Shown here: in pieces, positions 1 through 11,150 of the stretch
Layout: each line of letters begins with the position of its first letter
Numbering within the stretch: position 1 is the stretch's first letter
NCBI GenBank assembly: GCA_941918925.1
Contig: OW799233.1
Span: forward strand, 30,200,421-30,264,420
DNA length: 64,000 nt
Origin: Phyto melanocephala
Taxonomy: Eukaryota > Arthropoda > Insecta > Diptera > Rhinophoridae
Direction of reading: 5' to 3'
The notes under the pieces: model-generated
What the model saw: the letters and a program-made list of their open reading frames with translations, nothing else
The model's database searches: none
What the model was told of the DNA's origin: nothing
Made by a program: the position numbers and the translations under genes

Positions 1-157
1 CATACGGACAGTCGGACGGACATAGCTAGATCGTCTTACAATCAAACCCCGATTCAGAATATATACACTTTATGGGGTCTAAAATGGATATTTCAATGTG
101 TTACAAACGGAATGACAAAATGAATATACCCCCACCATTTTTTTGGTGGCGGGTATA
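1..157 (-). repeat. Family A dispersed repeat, 5' end, cut by window edge
   Basis: On the minus strand this begins with TATACCCGCCACC, then the self-complementary ATGGTGGGGGTATA block, GTCATTCCGT, the ACCCCATAAAGT block and the GTCCG/GTCT-rich stretch. The same order is seen in the copies at 21.2, 27.6 and 55.06 kb. The copy runs off the left edge, so its 3' hairpin end is not visible. Confidence 0.85.
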
Positions 158-1079
158 AAAAGAAAAACAAATATTTAAACCAAATCAAGGAAATGAAATT
201 TTATAGCAGAACTGAATATTATCATGAAATGTTTTTTTTTTCGATATTAAGAGTTATTAATTTTATTTATTTCATTGAAAAATTTATAAGAATTTTATTT
301 CATAGAAAAATACTTAGTATGTCGCAGTAATAATGAGGTGTTTTTTTTTGTTGTCAAAAGAACCACAACAATTACAGTTATATTCAAGTATCAATCCTTG
401 GTGAAAATTACTAAAAATTAAAAATCAAAAACTTGGCAAGTTGTAAACACATAATTTTTATGGTTTATTTTTAGACTTAACAATAATTTTTTTATTATAC
501 TCGTATTGTTGAAAGGCTTGTTGATATATTAAACAAACAAAAACTTAGTGCCACGTTTAAGCAGATTATAACAGCGTACGTTTCTTATACAAATTTTATA
601 TAATACTTGCGTATTTTTGTGTTGATTATTACATTCTTTGAAATATTTAAAAATTATTATAATAGTTAAGTAGTTCTTTTTGTTGGGGCTTTGCCCAACA
701 TTTGGACAATCTTCTTTCTCTCTACATCAATAATTTTTAACTTTATTATTTACGATACTTTTTCAGACCAGTTTTTAAAAAATTTAATTAAAAAGTTTTT
801 TGTTGATCTATTGATAATATTACTTACTCATTCAAATATCAGAAAAAATAAAATTATATTGTGGACGTACCTGCAAAGAAAGAGAAAAAGGATTTCATTA
901 ATATATTAAAATTTACATATTTTTTTAATTAATGAATGTTCATTCGAAACAGCTGAAACATAATTTAAAAATTTACTGTATATTTTTTTAAATTAAATTT
1001 ATCGGAATAACTTTGTCATCCTTGATATACGAGTTCAATTCAAAATGACTTGCCTGTTTAAAAGTGTCGAAAGAAAACC
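158..1079. other. AT-rich stretch, no gene recognised
   Basis: Low-complexity AT-rich DNA. A 72-codon open frame at 691-909 is rich in Phe, Ile, Leu and Lys, as random AT-rich sequence would be. It matches no family I know. Confidence 0.5.
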
Positions 1080-1325
1080 CAAGTGGAAGAAAACTTGGAT
1101 CTCATTTTCGAAGTAGAATGAAATAAAACTATAAAAGCGTCGACAACTAAATGGCGGATGAATTTTTTTAACTCCAACAATATGAAAAGGCTAGTAGAAA
1201 ACAAAATCACACATTGCGTCGGAAATAATAAAGAAAATAAAGAAATTACATGAAATCCAAATTCTAGGCTTAGCTACAATGTGCCATTTATATCTATGTA
1301 CGTGATGGTGAAGAGCATTTTCATT
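1080..1325 (+). repeat. Family C dispersed repeat, 3'-truncated relic
   Basis: The block TTAGCTACAATGTGCCATTTA followed by TCTATGTACGTGATGGTGAA closely matches the 3' parts of the copies at 25.1 and 57.7 kb. The upstream segment, with aactccaacaatatg and aaggctagtagaa, matches their 'attggta...aagggctagaa' units. The 3' hairpin terminus is missing. Confidence 0.6.
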
Positions 1326-1819
1326 TTTCTACTTTGAAATTTTTTTTTAAAGAATCTCTTTCCACTACATTAATTAGACATAAATATATTTAAAAGTATA
1401 AAACACAATAAAAAAGCAACTTTTAAAATATTGTTGACATTACTGCTACTATGTAAAAACTAAAAGAAATTTAAACGTTATCATGTTTGTTCGCAACGCC
1501 ACGTTTGCGAAATAGTACCTATTTGCACATAAGTTCCTAAATAAAAACGTATCAGCTGATTTAAAACGTGTGCGTTTACATAAGAGTAACGAGGCCTCTA
1601 CTTCTTAACCCGAGTTCTCCCGGTTTTTGAAATAGGCGTCCGAATTTTATAATATTTAGGCTGCTGCATATTTAGTATGCCCTTAACACATAATTATATA
1701 AAGAATTGGCTTATTTGGTTCAGATTTCGAAAAAAAGGGATGTCGTCATATGACAACGCTACCAAAATATAGATACAATATAATTTAAAAAAGTCGGAAT
1801 GATTTTGGTTTTAAAACAT
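1326..1819. other. No feature recognised
   Basis: AT-rich sequence with no open frame, inverted repeat or repeat copy that I can support. Confidence 0.4.
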
Positions 1820-2925
1820 TTATTTCCTATTTAATTCATTAGTCTTTTTTAATAATAAAAAAAATAAAAAGTAAAAATATTTTGTTCTTGAAGTTTGATG
1901 ATAAGGAGTGAAGCAATCAATACATAATCCTTTATCACATTTTTTGCATTCAGTTCTTACAGTTGATTTACTTTTATCACCAGCACATCGTCTCTGTTTA
2001 TAATTTTTTGCTCTTTGCACATAGTACATATATCCATCATATCTCAGAGAATCAGCTCCAGGTTAGACTTTCGATGTTGTCCCAGGACCTTTTGGGGCAT
2101 TATTCTCTAACAAAAGATATGATATGGCTAAGACCCTACGAAAGCTCTTTTGTTTTAGCTTAGGTTCTTGTTTTCTTGCTAAAAGCCAAGAATTTTGCAC
2201 TGCAGCATCCAAAAACCACGTAAAAAGTGGCCACCACCAATTTTTGCCTCGTACAGATATGCGATCAGCATTTATATTTTGATCCATACGATGAGCGCCA
2301 CCCATGTTTTTGTTATAATTCTGTATAGAAAATGGAATGCTTACTTCAACGTGTTTTAGGTCAGCCTTGTTCCATCTCTTTGCTTTTCCTTCTGGATCCG
2401 CAGAAAAAATTGTTGATGCTAATGTTACAGCTGCATTATCTTTCCACCTAGTTACAAAAATATCTTCTTCTTGAAATTGTACAATTTCAACCTGTGTATA
2501 ACCTCTATCCTTTTTGTTTTAATTCGTTATGATCTAGCAAATAACAATTATTTCCCAAGCGGTTACTTCTTATTGTTCCATTACAATTATAGCCTCTATT
2601 TCTTATCTGTTTGAGCAAAGGAAATGTTGTAAACAAATTATCGCAATAGAAATAGTAAAGTAGAGTTGATTTTGGTAAAGGGTATTGGTCAATTAAATGT
2701 AATAATGTGGATGCACATTTTCCAAACTCCCTTTCCATTTCTTCATTACACTGATAAGTTTTTCCTTGATATGGATCAAAGCCAAATAGATAACTAGATG
2801 GTGAGTTTTGGCACCAAATTTTGTACCCAAAACGAATTGGTTTGTTTCGTATGGCTTCTTTACAACCATGTTTCCCGAAATACTCCACCATTGCTTCATC
2901 ATGTGACACTGGCTTACAGTCAATT
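1820..2925 (-). pseudogene. piggyBac-like transposase, C-terminal two-thirds, broken
   Basis: A degenerate piggyBac (DDE_Tnp_1_7) transposase on the minus strand. From the N-terminal side it reads SHDEAMVEYFGKHGCK with the first acidic residue, KPIRFGYKIWC, YYFYCDNLFTTFPLL (second Asp), then MGGAHRMDQN and GKNWWWPLFTWFLDAAVQN. It ends in a cysteine-rich finger, CKKCDKGLCIDCFTPYH, as PGBD-type proteins do. The frame is broken by one single-base shift near 2505 (an extra base in an A-run) and one TAA at 2063-2065, so it is only mildly decayed. In the usual GGVDxxDQ motif the first Asp is His, which would remove a residue generally taken as catalytic. The N-terminal third is absent: homology stops next to a TTAG tandem tract at 2931-2949. 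I saw no TTAA-flanked terminal repeats. The function would be cut-and-paste transposition, and this copy cannot perform it. Confidence 0.85.
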
Positions 2926-2930
2926 AAGCA

Positions 2931-2949
2931 GTTAGTTAGTTAGTTAGTT
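2931..2949. repeat. TTAG short tandem repeat
   Basis: About five TTAG units lie exactly where the piggyBac homology ends, so this may mark a deletion or slippage junction. Confidence 0.8.
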
Positions 2950-4744
2950 TTGTATATCTACAAGTATATACATAAATAACCCAGTAACCCAGCTACTAAA
3001 CTCGGTAAAATAATTTTTTGTATTTTTGTATGGACAAATCAGTTCATTTGCTTGTTTAATTTTTGTTAAAAAAATCTTTAAAAAATACTAAATAAATCAT
3101 TTGGAAGGTTCTGTGGTCTTTTGTTTGTTATTTTAAGTTTTTATTAAAAATTTTTTATAAAGGTTTACAAATGAATTAACAAAAGCACACTTGTGAAATA
3201 CATATACATAAACCAGCATTCACTTCCAACATCCAAATAAGTATTTTCAAAAAATGTATGGGAGTATAACACGATTTATTTGTTAGTTCATTTATTACTT
3301 TGTTGAGTTTTTTAAAAACTTAAAGTTTTTGGTTAATTTTTTCTCTTTTCGCACAAACAGTATACCACTTTATAACTTTTACAAAATTATTATATAATTG
3401 CTATTGTACCACCTACAATAGCACAGTTTTGCCGATGAATTGGTCATCTTAGACGAAATTCGTCGTTCGTCCCAGTTGTGTTTCTAATTGGAATCGGGAA
3501 GTTACTAAGTACTTATTCTTCTTATTTCAATACCAGCAATAGTCTGGATAAAATAAATTAATTTATCATACCCATATTTGGTGTAGGAGATTTTGTTGTC
3601 TGACATGCCATATATGATAGTTACAATTATGTACGTTCTTAAAAAACAAATACAAAAGCAAATTTTTAAGTAGGCAAGAAATTTTTATCAAATGTATTAT
3701 TTAAAATTATGTATAAGAAGGACTATAACAATTTTAGCGAATCCTTATAAAAAGTGTAATTATTTTTTGTCCCTTTGAAATAATTCATAGAAAAGAGGAT
3801 TTAAAAATGTCCATTAAAAATACCTCATTTAATTACTTGATATAAGTCTATAACTTTTAACTGCAAAAGACATTTAGCTCAGCATAGCAATCTTTTCACA
3901 ATAACACGTTGCTGCTATTATGGCCGTCACTTAAGTAATGGTCGAACATTATGAGACAAAATATTTGTCATAAATTGTGTCTTAATTCATAATGATGCGC
4001 AACTGTGCTGTGTTTGATAAGCGTTAATTTGTATGCTAATACTAGTAATAATAAACACAATAACCAAAAAATAAAAAAACAAATTTAAACATTCCCAGCA
4101 GGACGTTAACAAAAATAAATGTTTAATAATGTAAAATATATTCAAGAATCGTCAATTTTAAGTGCTATAAAATGAAATACGAGTTGCCGCATAATATATT
4201 TAACATTAAAAAATAAATTAGATATTTTATATTGAAAAGAAACTGTTGTTAGTAACAACGGGATATGTTTTTAAAAGTAATGTGTGCGATTTGTTTTTCT
4301 TTGCATGGAAGTGTCATCAAGAAAAGCGGGCAGAAAGGAAGGTTTGTGTTAAAGGCATAAAGGAAATTTAGAACTTAAAATATTCTGTTTATTATTCATT
4401 TGTGAAACTGAATAGTTTACAGCTTTAACTTGTATTTGACAATAAAAGTTTTTTACTTTTTAACCAGGCAATAAGAGTTGGGTGTATACGAGCAGAACAA
4501 AATTATATATATACTCAGAAGCATTAAAATTTGTCCTTTGTGTATGTACATATTTTCGTTATAAATTAGAGATGACCAGATCACAAAAAAATTGTCACAA
4601 AACAAATTAACTTCTTATGGCTTATATCTTAATAACGTACGTTTAATCTTGCTCCGCGCCTGATAACACTGGTCTTTCAAAAAAATAAATAACATTTGTA
4701 CGCCTTTTTTGACGATTATGAATACATAAAAATAAGTTTTTCAA
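2950..4744. other. No gene recognised
   Basis: AT-rich sequence. The only structure noticed is a weak interrupted palindrome near 3945-4000, cattatgagaca...tgtcttaattcataatg. No coding signal was found. Confidence 0.4.
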
Positions 4745-5250
4745 GCACAGTCAGGGCACTTTTAAATCAATTGTGTATCGTGACATTTCTATTGGTGCCC
4801 TTTACATTTTTCAGCAGATCAACAACATAATATTCACCAGCAGCCATTGTAGGAGGTAAACCTTTTTTCCAAGGTAAACAATGGCATCCAACATATACTT
4901 TGTTCTCCTATCACAAGACATTACAATTTTCATCCCGTACTTGTTGGGTTTAGAGGGAATATACATCCTAAATGGACAAAACCACGTGAAATTTATCGTT
5001 ATAGTTGTTGTTGAATATTTATTTCTTTATTTGTATAAACCAAAATCTCTTCCAATATGTCTGCGGTAAAAAAACAGTTTGAAGCAGCTAGCAGGACACA
5101 ACGAATTTTTTGCAATGGCTGTTGGACCAGGGCGAATGTGAACATTATTTTTTGCTAAGCTCCAACTCCAAATAGTCTTCCTCAGATTCTAGTTCAAGTA
5201 TTGCATTTAAAATATTTTGTTCTGATAGCCCGCGACCTGCTATTTGTATG
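4745..5250 (-). pseudogene. Second piggyBac-like transposase relic, internally deleted
   Basis: Minus-strand translation gives a piggyBac-type N-terminus (AGRGLSEQNILNAILELESE, about 5235-5165), then PGPTAIAKNSLCPASCFKLF running in a shifted frame into FTADILEEILVY (about 5140-5045). It then jumps to the DDE-core segment CPFRMYIPSKPNKYGMKIVM (about 4975-4915) and a frame-shifted remnant of GEYYV...GTNRNVT (4840-4770). The first codon, ATA, stands where an ATG is expected. The middle and the C-terminus are missing, so this is a dead, deleted copy. Its sequence differs clearly from the 1.8-2.9 kb relic, so it is a different piggyBac lineage. The open frame on the plus strand at 4881-5069 is the antisense shadow. 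Confidence 0.75.
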
Positions 5251-5327
5251 CTCTATAGTTTTCTTTACGGTAACATAATATAAAACAAAAACATAATTGT
5301 CATAATTCAGCACAAAATATATTTTTT

Positions 5328-5457
5328 AGTCACGTAGTAAGTTGCTGATAAGTAAATATGACTCACCCAAATTAGTACGTAAAGGTTACTGATGAGTAAA
5401 TTTGACTCACACAATTTAGTACGTAAAGGGTACCGGTAAGTAAATTTTACTCACTAA
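5328..5457. repeat. Three tandem ~45-bp units, probably piggyBac subterminal repeats
   Basis: Units begin at 5328, 5374 and 5418. Each has AGTACGTAAAGG (or AGTCACGTAGTAA in the first), then a core like GATGAGTAAATTTGACTCAC. Read on the minus strand they give GTGAGT-AAATTTACTCA and CCTTTACGTACT, the style of piggyBac terminal regions. They lie just upstream of the adjacent piggyBac N-terminus. A family B copy begins directly after the third unit. Confidence 0.6.
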
Positions 5458-5953
5458 CTTTTTTTAAATTGTCCACAAGCGAAAAAATCAAACAGCACCA
5501 TTCAAGATCCTTGTATGGTATCAATCTTTTGAAAATATCCGGTAATGAATCCCTATTGAGATTTAGTTCAATCGCCCCATAACTTTCCGAGATATGAACA
5601 AAAACCACGACCACCTCGTTTTTTTCACAATAACAACAACAACATACATACAAACGTGGTACACTGGTTAGCGTAAACGTTGCATCGAATCCTAGCTGAG
5701 CCAACACAAATTTTTTTTATTTTAAATATTATGTATGTATATTTTTTTTTTTTAATTTTTTTTTTAATTTTTTTAAATTTTTTTTAAATTTTTTTTTTTA
5801 ATAAATTTTTTTTTTAATAATTTTTTTTTTTTAATTTTAATCAATTTATGATTTTACAATGGGATGTTTTTATGTATGTACGTATTTCATATGAGATGAT
5901 TGGTGATACAAATAATTGCTATTGCATGACTGAATATAGCACTCTAACTTGTT
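5458..5953 (+). repeat. Family B dispersed repeat copy, with tRNA-like segment
   Basis: It shares with the reverse complement of 12,527-13,373 the blocks CGAGATATGAACAAAAACCACGACCACCTCG, the CAACAACAACATACATACA tract, and CATCGAATCC-AGCTGAGCC. It then has a T-rich filler (about 5,709-5,835), the TATGTACGTATTTCATATGA block, and the tail GAATATAGCACTCTAACTTGTT. The left arm of the 3' hairpin is eroded. Positions 5656-5692 resemble a pol III box A (TGGTACACTGG) and box B (GCATCGAATCC) pair. The 86-codon minus frame here is a chance frame. Confidence 0.75.
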
Positions 5954-6539
5954 ATGTTTTTAAAATGTCATTAAATAATTGTTAGAGCAAAAATTTGTAA
6001 TTTTTATAATTTTTCTGAAAGGTAGGAATATTTATTATGAATAAAAAAAGCTATAAATTATAAAAGGTGGTTGGCAACTGCTCAAAACTTGAAAACGTAA
6101 AAACACGTTATTGACCTGACATAACGGACACCTTTTGTTAACCATTTGCTAGAGTTTTTATCAAAATTTGACTACTGATTCGTAAGTTATAATGAAATTT
6201 ATCAGCATATTCGCCTTCTTTTGGGCAAAATTATAGGCTGCCCACAAACAAAATATGACCCCAAAAGAAAAAATCTGAAAACGGATTTGAATTTAGAGCG
6301 TCAATATAGTCCACATAATTTTCTTCAAAGACGATTTTCGTTACAGACCACTGTTTTACTAATACATCTTGCCAATTACTTAAAATAAATGTGAATACAT
6401 TTGTTATAAGTATGTAGGCATTATATTTTAGGTATTCTAAAAACAGTTCCCAGCGTTGTTTTAAATCGTTTTAAACAATTTTGGTCGCGAAAAATTTTTG
6501 AATCAGTGCTCGGTGCGTTTCTTTTATATCGAACACAAA
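5954..6539. other. No gene recognised
   Basis: Slightly more mixed base composition around 6,060-6,350, but no open frame or repeat that I recognise. Confidence 0.4.
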
Positions 6540-7300
6540 AAATGGTGTGGGGGTATATTCATTTTGTCATTCCGTACTATTTATTTTAGACCCACCCCAT
6601 AAAGAACATACCGTCTGAATCCTGGTTTAATTTTAGGCCGATCTAGACGTCTGGTGAAAGCATGACAGACCTCGAACAGGAAAAGCTAGGGAGATGTTAT
6701 TTTGACAGAATATTTGATTATATCGGTAATACTAGAAGAGAGTTATAGCTTGCAATAAAAGAGAAGCTCATAAAAAATGTCATCAACTAAATGCGATTTA
6801 ATCTAAACGGAATGACGAAGAATAATAAAGTTTCATAATTATATTTATTGACTCAAAGTATGATTCCCCTAAAACTGCTTAAGTCCGTTTAATACGAAAG
6901 AAGTTGTAAATCAAAATGTACAAAAATTTGCCTTGCACAGTTTCTTTTCTAGTCTACTTAAATTTTCAAACGACATAAAACTGACAAGCTGAACGATGCT
7001 AAAATTTGATCTTCGTCAATATTATTGGAATAAAGGAAAAAAAGATAACACGTCCAGCTTTTGTAAAATGCTTTTGATTAAATTCATATAATATCTCTAT
7101 TGATTTTGTTTTGGAAAAATCCATGTTTTAATCTTGAAGTATAAATCATTATCACTTTTAAAAGACTACTTTAACGTCCACCTCTAACATATGGTTTAAT
7201 CTTCTATTAATAAAATTAAAAAGGTCATAAAACCGACATCAACTGATAAACTATGCTAAAACTTTACAAGTGATGTTTATTGATTTACTGTTTACAATTT
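6540..7300 (+). repeat. Family A dispersed repeat, diverged 5' part
   Basis: It starts with AATGGTGTGGGGGTATATTC and GTCATTCCGT, then a mutated ACCCCATAAAG block and GATCTAGACGTCTG. Further on come AAGCTAGGGAG, GTTATAGCTTGCAATAAAAG and AAACTGACAAG blocks in the same order as the 27.6 kb copy. Homology fades after about 7,300, and the 3' hairpin is absent. It is clearly older than the other A copies. Confidence 0.7.
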
Positions 7301-7693
7301 TTCGATCGATAAAAAAGATTAAAGAAATTAACTTTTTTTACACTATAAGCAAAAGAAATGTGTGCAGACATGCGACAGAAATTCTGATGAGTCGCAGGTA
7401 TTATAGAATTTTTGGAAATCTAGAAAAACAAGCGCTTAAGATGCTATAGCAGCTGCTTTTTCATATTTATTGTATTAAGTAAAGAATGGAATATGTATTC
7501 TAAATACGTTTGTACATATATAATTAACTGTGATATTAATTATTTAAGGTCTTAACTACGATTGTGTGTTTATTCGTTAATACTAAGTAAATATGTATGT
7601 AATTACTGTAGATAAATAAAAAAAATAAACTATTTATTTCTTTATTTATTTGTTGTTTTTGGGTGAAACTAAAAACAATTGAAAGGCAAATAA

Positions 7694-7908
7694 CTATCCT
7701 GTTGGGAACACTTATAATATCAGCTACCACGTCTAAGCGATTCTAAGAGAAAAAAAATATTATGAACGAAATAAGAGATAGTAGGTGGAACCTAATGAAT
7801 CTGATCGGCTATAAATTCGGCTGTAACAAAAACTCTGTCTTCAGTGTGTAGTACAGTGTAAGTATGTGGGAGTGAGCAGGTAACCTGAATAAAATATAAT
7901 TGACATTC
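7694..7908 (+). repeat. Possible solo LTR with TATA/initiator promoter
   Basis: The sequence begins TGTTGGGAACACTTATAATA, in the style of a copia-type LTR start, and could end at a CA near 7,908. Inside, TATAAATTCGG at 7,811 is followed about 31 bases later by TCAGTGTG, the insect TATA-to-initiator spacing, and then by a GTAAGT donor-like site and AATAAA. I found no matching target duplication and no second LTR, so the boundaries are uncertain. It could instead be a single-copy promoter. Confidence 0.35.
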
Positions 7909-7910
7909 AT

Positions 7911-8830
7911 CAAGTGAACCAAGAAATACCTAAATTTTATTTTATTTAAATTTATTTATTAGCTCTTTAGAAAATTTATTTCATTGTTACAAAGACGATA
8001 CATAAAAAAAATTTACTATTGTTATTTAAATACATTTACGTAAAAATTATAATAATTTACATGTATTTATTTACCCTGTGTGCAACTCAGCTAAATTTAA
8101 GTTAACCTTTTTTTCAACTATTGGTGGTTTATGTCCAAATTATTTTTAATCGGGCCAACTGAATATTTGCAGTTTTTGATATCCTACGCAGTAGTCAATT
8201 GTCCCACTCAGGATGACTTTTAAACCAACTTAAAATTAGCTACTTAAAAGTTAGTTCATAGTCACCATAATACTTCCTAGTTGACAACTCTATTGCTTAT
8301 AGGGTACAAATACGTATGAATAAGTATGAGCCTTATTCTTATTAACTGTAACAATGGAAGGACCTTGATGTTGTCATGTTTTCAACTTTGTTTATTTGAT
8401 AAGGATTAATTGAAAATAAATACATACACACATTCATACAAAGACTCAAATTGTAATACATATTAAAATGACGAGAGCAAAAAAAAAATTAAGCATTAAA
8501 ATGTTAGGAAAATAAACACAGTACTTTTAAATATTTATACATAATATGTATGTAAGTACATTTATACGAACACATGTATTTTCTTGAATAAATATGTAAA
8601 CATGTTATTCTGTATAGACAGAATATATTGCCGTTCATTTCTTATGAAGCAGTTGTGTTTCATTAAATAGTTAAAGGGCTTTGGAGCGAATATTTAAAGA
8701 AACCAGCTAAATTCTTACTTGTTTGTCGATAGAAAAAATAAATAAATATGTTAGTAAAACTTTAAATTCAATTATGAATACAAACAAAATATTTTTTACG
8801 CAAAAAATCTTCTTTAATCGTTAAAGCAGA
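7911..8830. other. No gene recognised
   Basis: AT-rich DNA without an open frame or repeat that I can support. Confidence 0.4.
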
Positions 8831-8832
8831 TA

Positions 8833-9102
8833 ATGCACGTTATGTTTTTTTCATTTTATTTATCAAATTTCTGACTAAAATATACGTACGATGCTTGTGT
8901 TTCTTTAAAAACATTGCTTCTGTAAAACACATTTTCAAAGTCATCTGATAAAATTTCAATTAGAGGTTGCTCTATTTTTTATCTGACAAGTTACCTGGCA
9001 TTAGCTTTTGGCGGAAATCTTAGCCGTTGAAAAACATTACTATTTTAATAGACATACAGAATTACATAGGAGTTAGGTAGTTATAAAAGGCATGCCGTGT
9101 AT
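8833..9102. mobile_element. MITE family M1, copy 1 (TA target duplication)
   Basis: The ends are ATGCACGTTATG... and the inverse of ATACACGGCATGCC, flanked on both sides by TA. The interior (AACATTGCTTCTGTAAAACAC, CTGATAAAATTTCAATTAGA, GGCGGAAATCTTA) matches the copy at 13,621-13,896. The TA duplication suggests mobilisation by a Tc1/mariner-type transposase. There is no coding capacity. Confidence 0.75.
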
Positions 9103-9294
9103 TATCTGCCTTATATATTGTTAAGAGCGCCAGAAGAATACATGACTTTTACATACAATATATTTAATTCTTTCTAGAAGCTGCTTAATAATGCCTTCCC
9201 TTTACGCACTTCTGAAAAATGTAGCAGCTCATATGTAAGCGTATGGCATTCGTACTGCTTACAAGAAATATATAAGAAAAATATTGCGGCTACA

Positions 9295-9546
9295 TATCTG
9301 TGGCTTGAAGCTAAAAGGGCCAATGTCAAAATATTTACTTTTGATTAAATTGGAATTGAACTTTAACTTCTAGAGGTGCTTTCATAGTGACATTGGCCAG
9401 CATTTTATTTGTGAGGCTGTTCTGGTAAAGTATGACTTTAGCTGTTTTACCATAATGAAATAGAGCAAGAAAACAAATCTAATGCAATGATTAACTTAAA
9501 AGAGTAACAAAGTGACATTGGCCCTTTTAGCTCCAAGCCACAGATA
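9295..9546. mobile_element. MITE family M2, copy 1
   Basis: Terminal inverted repeats of about 33 bp, TATCTGTGGCTTGAAGC with TAAAAGGGCCAATGTCA, are nearly perfect at both ends of a 252-bp element. The same element lies at 19,235-19,487 in the opposite internal orientation. It has no open frame. The target duplication is unclear (TACA here, not confirmed in copy 2). Confidence 0.85.
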
Positions 9547-10964
9547 TACATATTATTACCATAACAAGCGGTTCAATACAACGGTAAATGCTAAACAGCA
9601 CGCAGAATTGTTTAAATTTTGAAGCCTTCGGCAAGGGTTTTTATAAATAAATGCAAAAAAAAAGTAATTGTGTTTTGAGTTTGGCGATCACATAAGAACA
9701 CCTTTAATTTTTTTATCCTTTTGAATTGTATATTTCTACTCCTGTCTGTTCAGCCTATGATATTGTAATGTAGTACTTGTTAGTACACAGATACGTTACA
9801 AATAAATGTAGATTTATGTATGTATATAAATAAAATAAGAATTTTAATATTAATACAAACATACTTGCGTACAAATATACATATGTGCATACGTATGTAA
9901 AAGTTAAAGTATATGTACATTACGTCGTTGCAGCAACAGAAAGCCTAAGAATGTTTTTTTTTCAAATTCTTTTATAAGAAATCTTAAGATTTTGTGTTTG
10001 TGGTAGAAAATTGTTTGTGAAACCCCCTGTTTAAATTGGCATCGCTATTATTGTTACACATATGGCTCTTTATTGAAGCAACGGCGATGTTTAATTTTGT
10101 ACAAACATATTATTTTTATAAAATTAAACATAAAGAAAAAAAAAACAATGTTGTAAAATAATATTAAAATTCCTCTGTATCAATTTATTACGTCAAGCTG
10201 ATGAATGTACTACATTTTTAATGATAACGGTACATAAATTTGGATGTGGTAAACAGCATACATGAAGACAAAACCCCAGCAGACTGTGAGCAAAATATCA
10301 AAGTCCATATTTCACTTCTTTGTAAGAGCTAAACATCCAACAACAAACCAACAAAAATAAAATGAACTGATATCTAACATAATCGATTGGAATAAATAAA
10401 TTTAAATTCTCTTAATTAAAAATTGGAGAATTTTTATCGATTTATTTAAACTAGTACGTACTGCGGTCGACCCATTCAGCCGTTTTCTTGTTGTAAATGT
10501 TCATTTTGTTTTTTTATAACAAATTTTCCGCCAAAAAAATTTTTGCTTTAGTTCAATATAAATAACATTTTTCTCTCACATTTAGCAAAACACTTCAGTT
10601 GTATAAAAATCATTAAAACTAAATCTTTATAATATAAAAAATATATCTGTATAATTTAACTAGCTGCACTCAACACACTTAGTATAAATTCTGGCAGAAA
10701 AAAAATTAATCTTTATTATTTAAACTGACAATATTAAAAACCAAACTGACAGTCTTTATCATTAAATTGTACCAGTGTAAAGTATTAACCTTTTTCTCTC
10801 AGGGGAGCATTTAAATTGCAAGTATTTTAACCGGCAACATTTTGTAAAAAAGCCATTTATTTGAAAAAAAAAAAAAAAAATAAAACGTAAAAGTGTAAAC
10901 AGTTTAAAAACGAAATTAAATGGTTATTTACGATTATAGTATTTTGCGGACAAGGAGAACAAAA
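9547..10964. other. No gene recognised
   Basis: AT-rich sequence with an A-run at about 10,864-10,880. No open frame or element was found. Confidence 0.4.
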
Positions 10965-11150
10965 AACAAGTAAGATACCTATATTCGGCCGTGCCGAATC
11001 TGATAATACCCTTCGCAACGTGTAGTCATGCAATAAAAATTGTTTGCATCACCATTTATCTCATATGAAATACGTACATACATATAAAAAACATACGTAT
11101 ATAAAAAAACATTCCATTGTTAAATTATAGGTTGAGTTTACGTATGTATG
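10965..11150 (-). repeat. Family B copy, 3' end, interrupted by a LINE
   Basis: On the minus strand it ends with GATTCGGCACGGCCGAAT, a short spacer and CTTACTTGTT. Next to the hairpin are the TATGTATGTACGTATTTCAT and ATCACC blocks of family B. It stops at ACGTATGTATG (11,140-11,150). Its continuation is found at about 12,499-12,526, on the far side of the LINE fragment. Confidence 0.8.

Noticed and set aside
691..909. 72-codon open frame
   Set aside because: Composition is AT-driven (Ile, Leu, Phe, Lys); no motif, and nothing around it suggests a gene.
5665..5704. Intact tRNA gene
   Set aside because: Box A/B-like motifs are present but no cloverleaf with acceptor stem can be formed.
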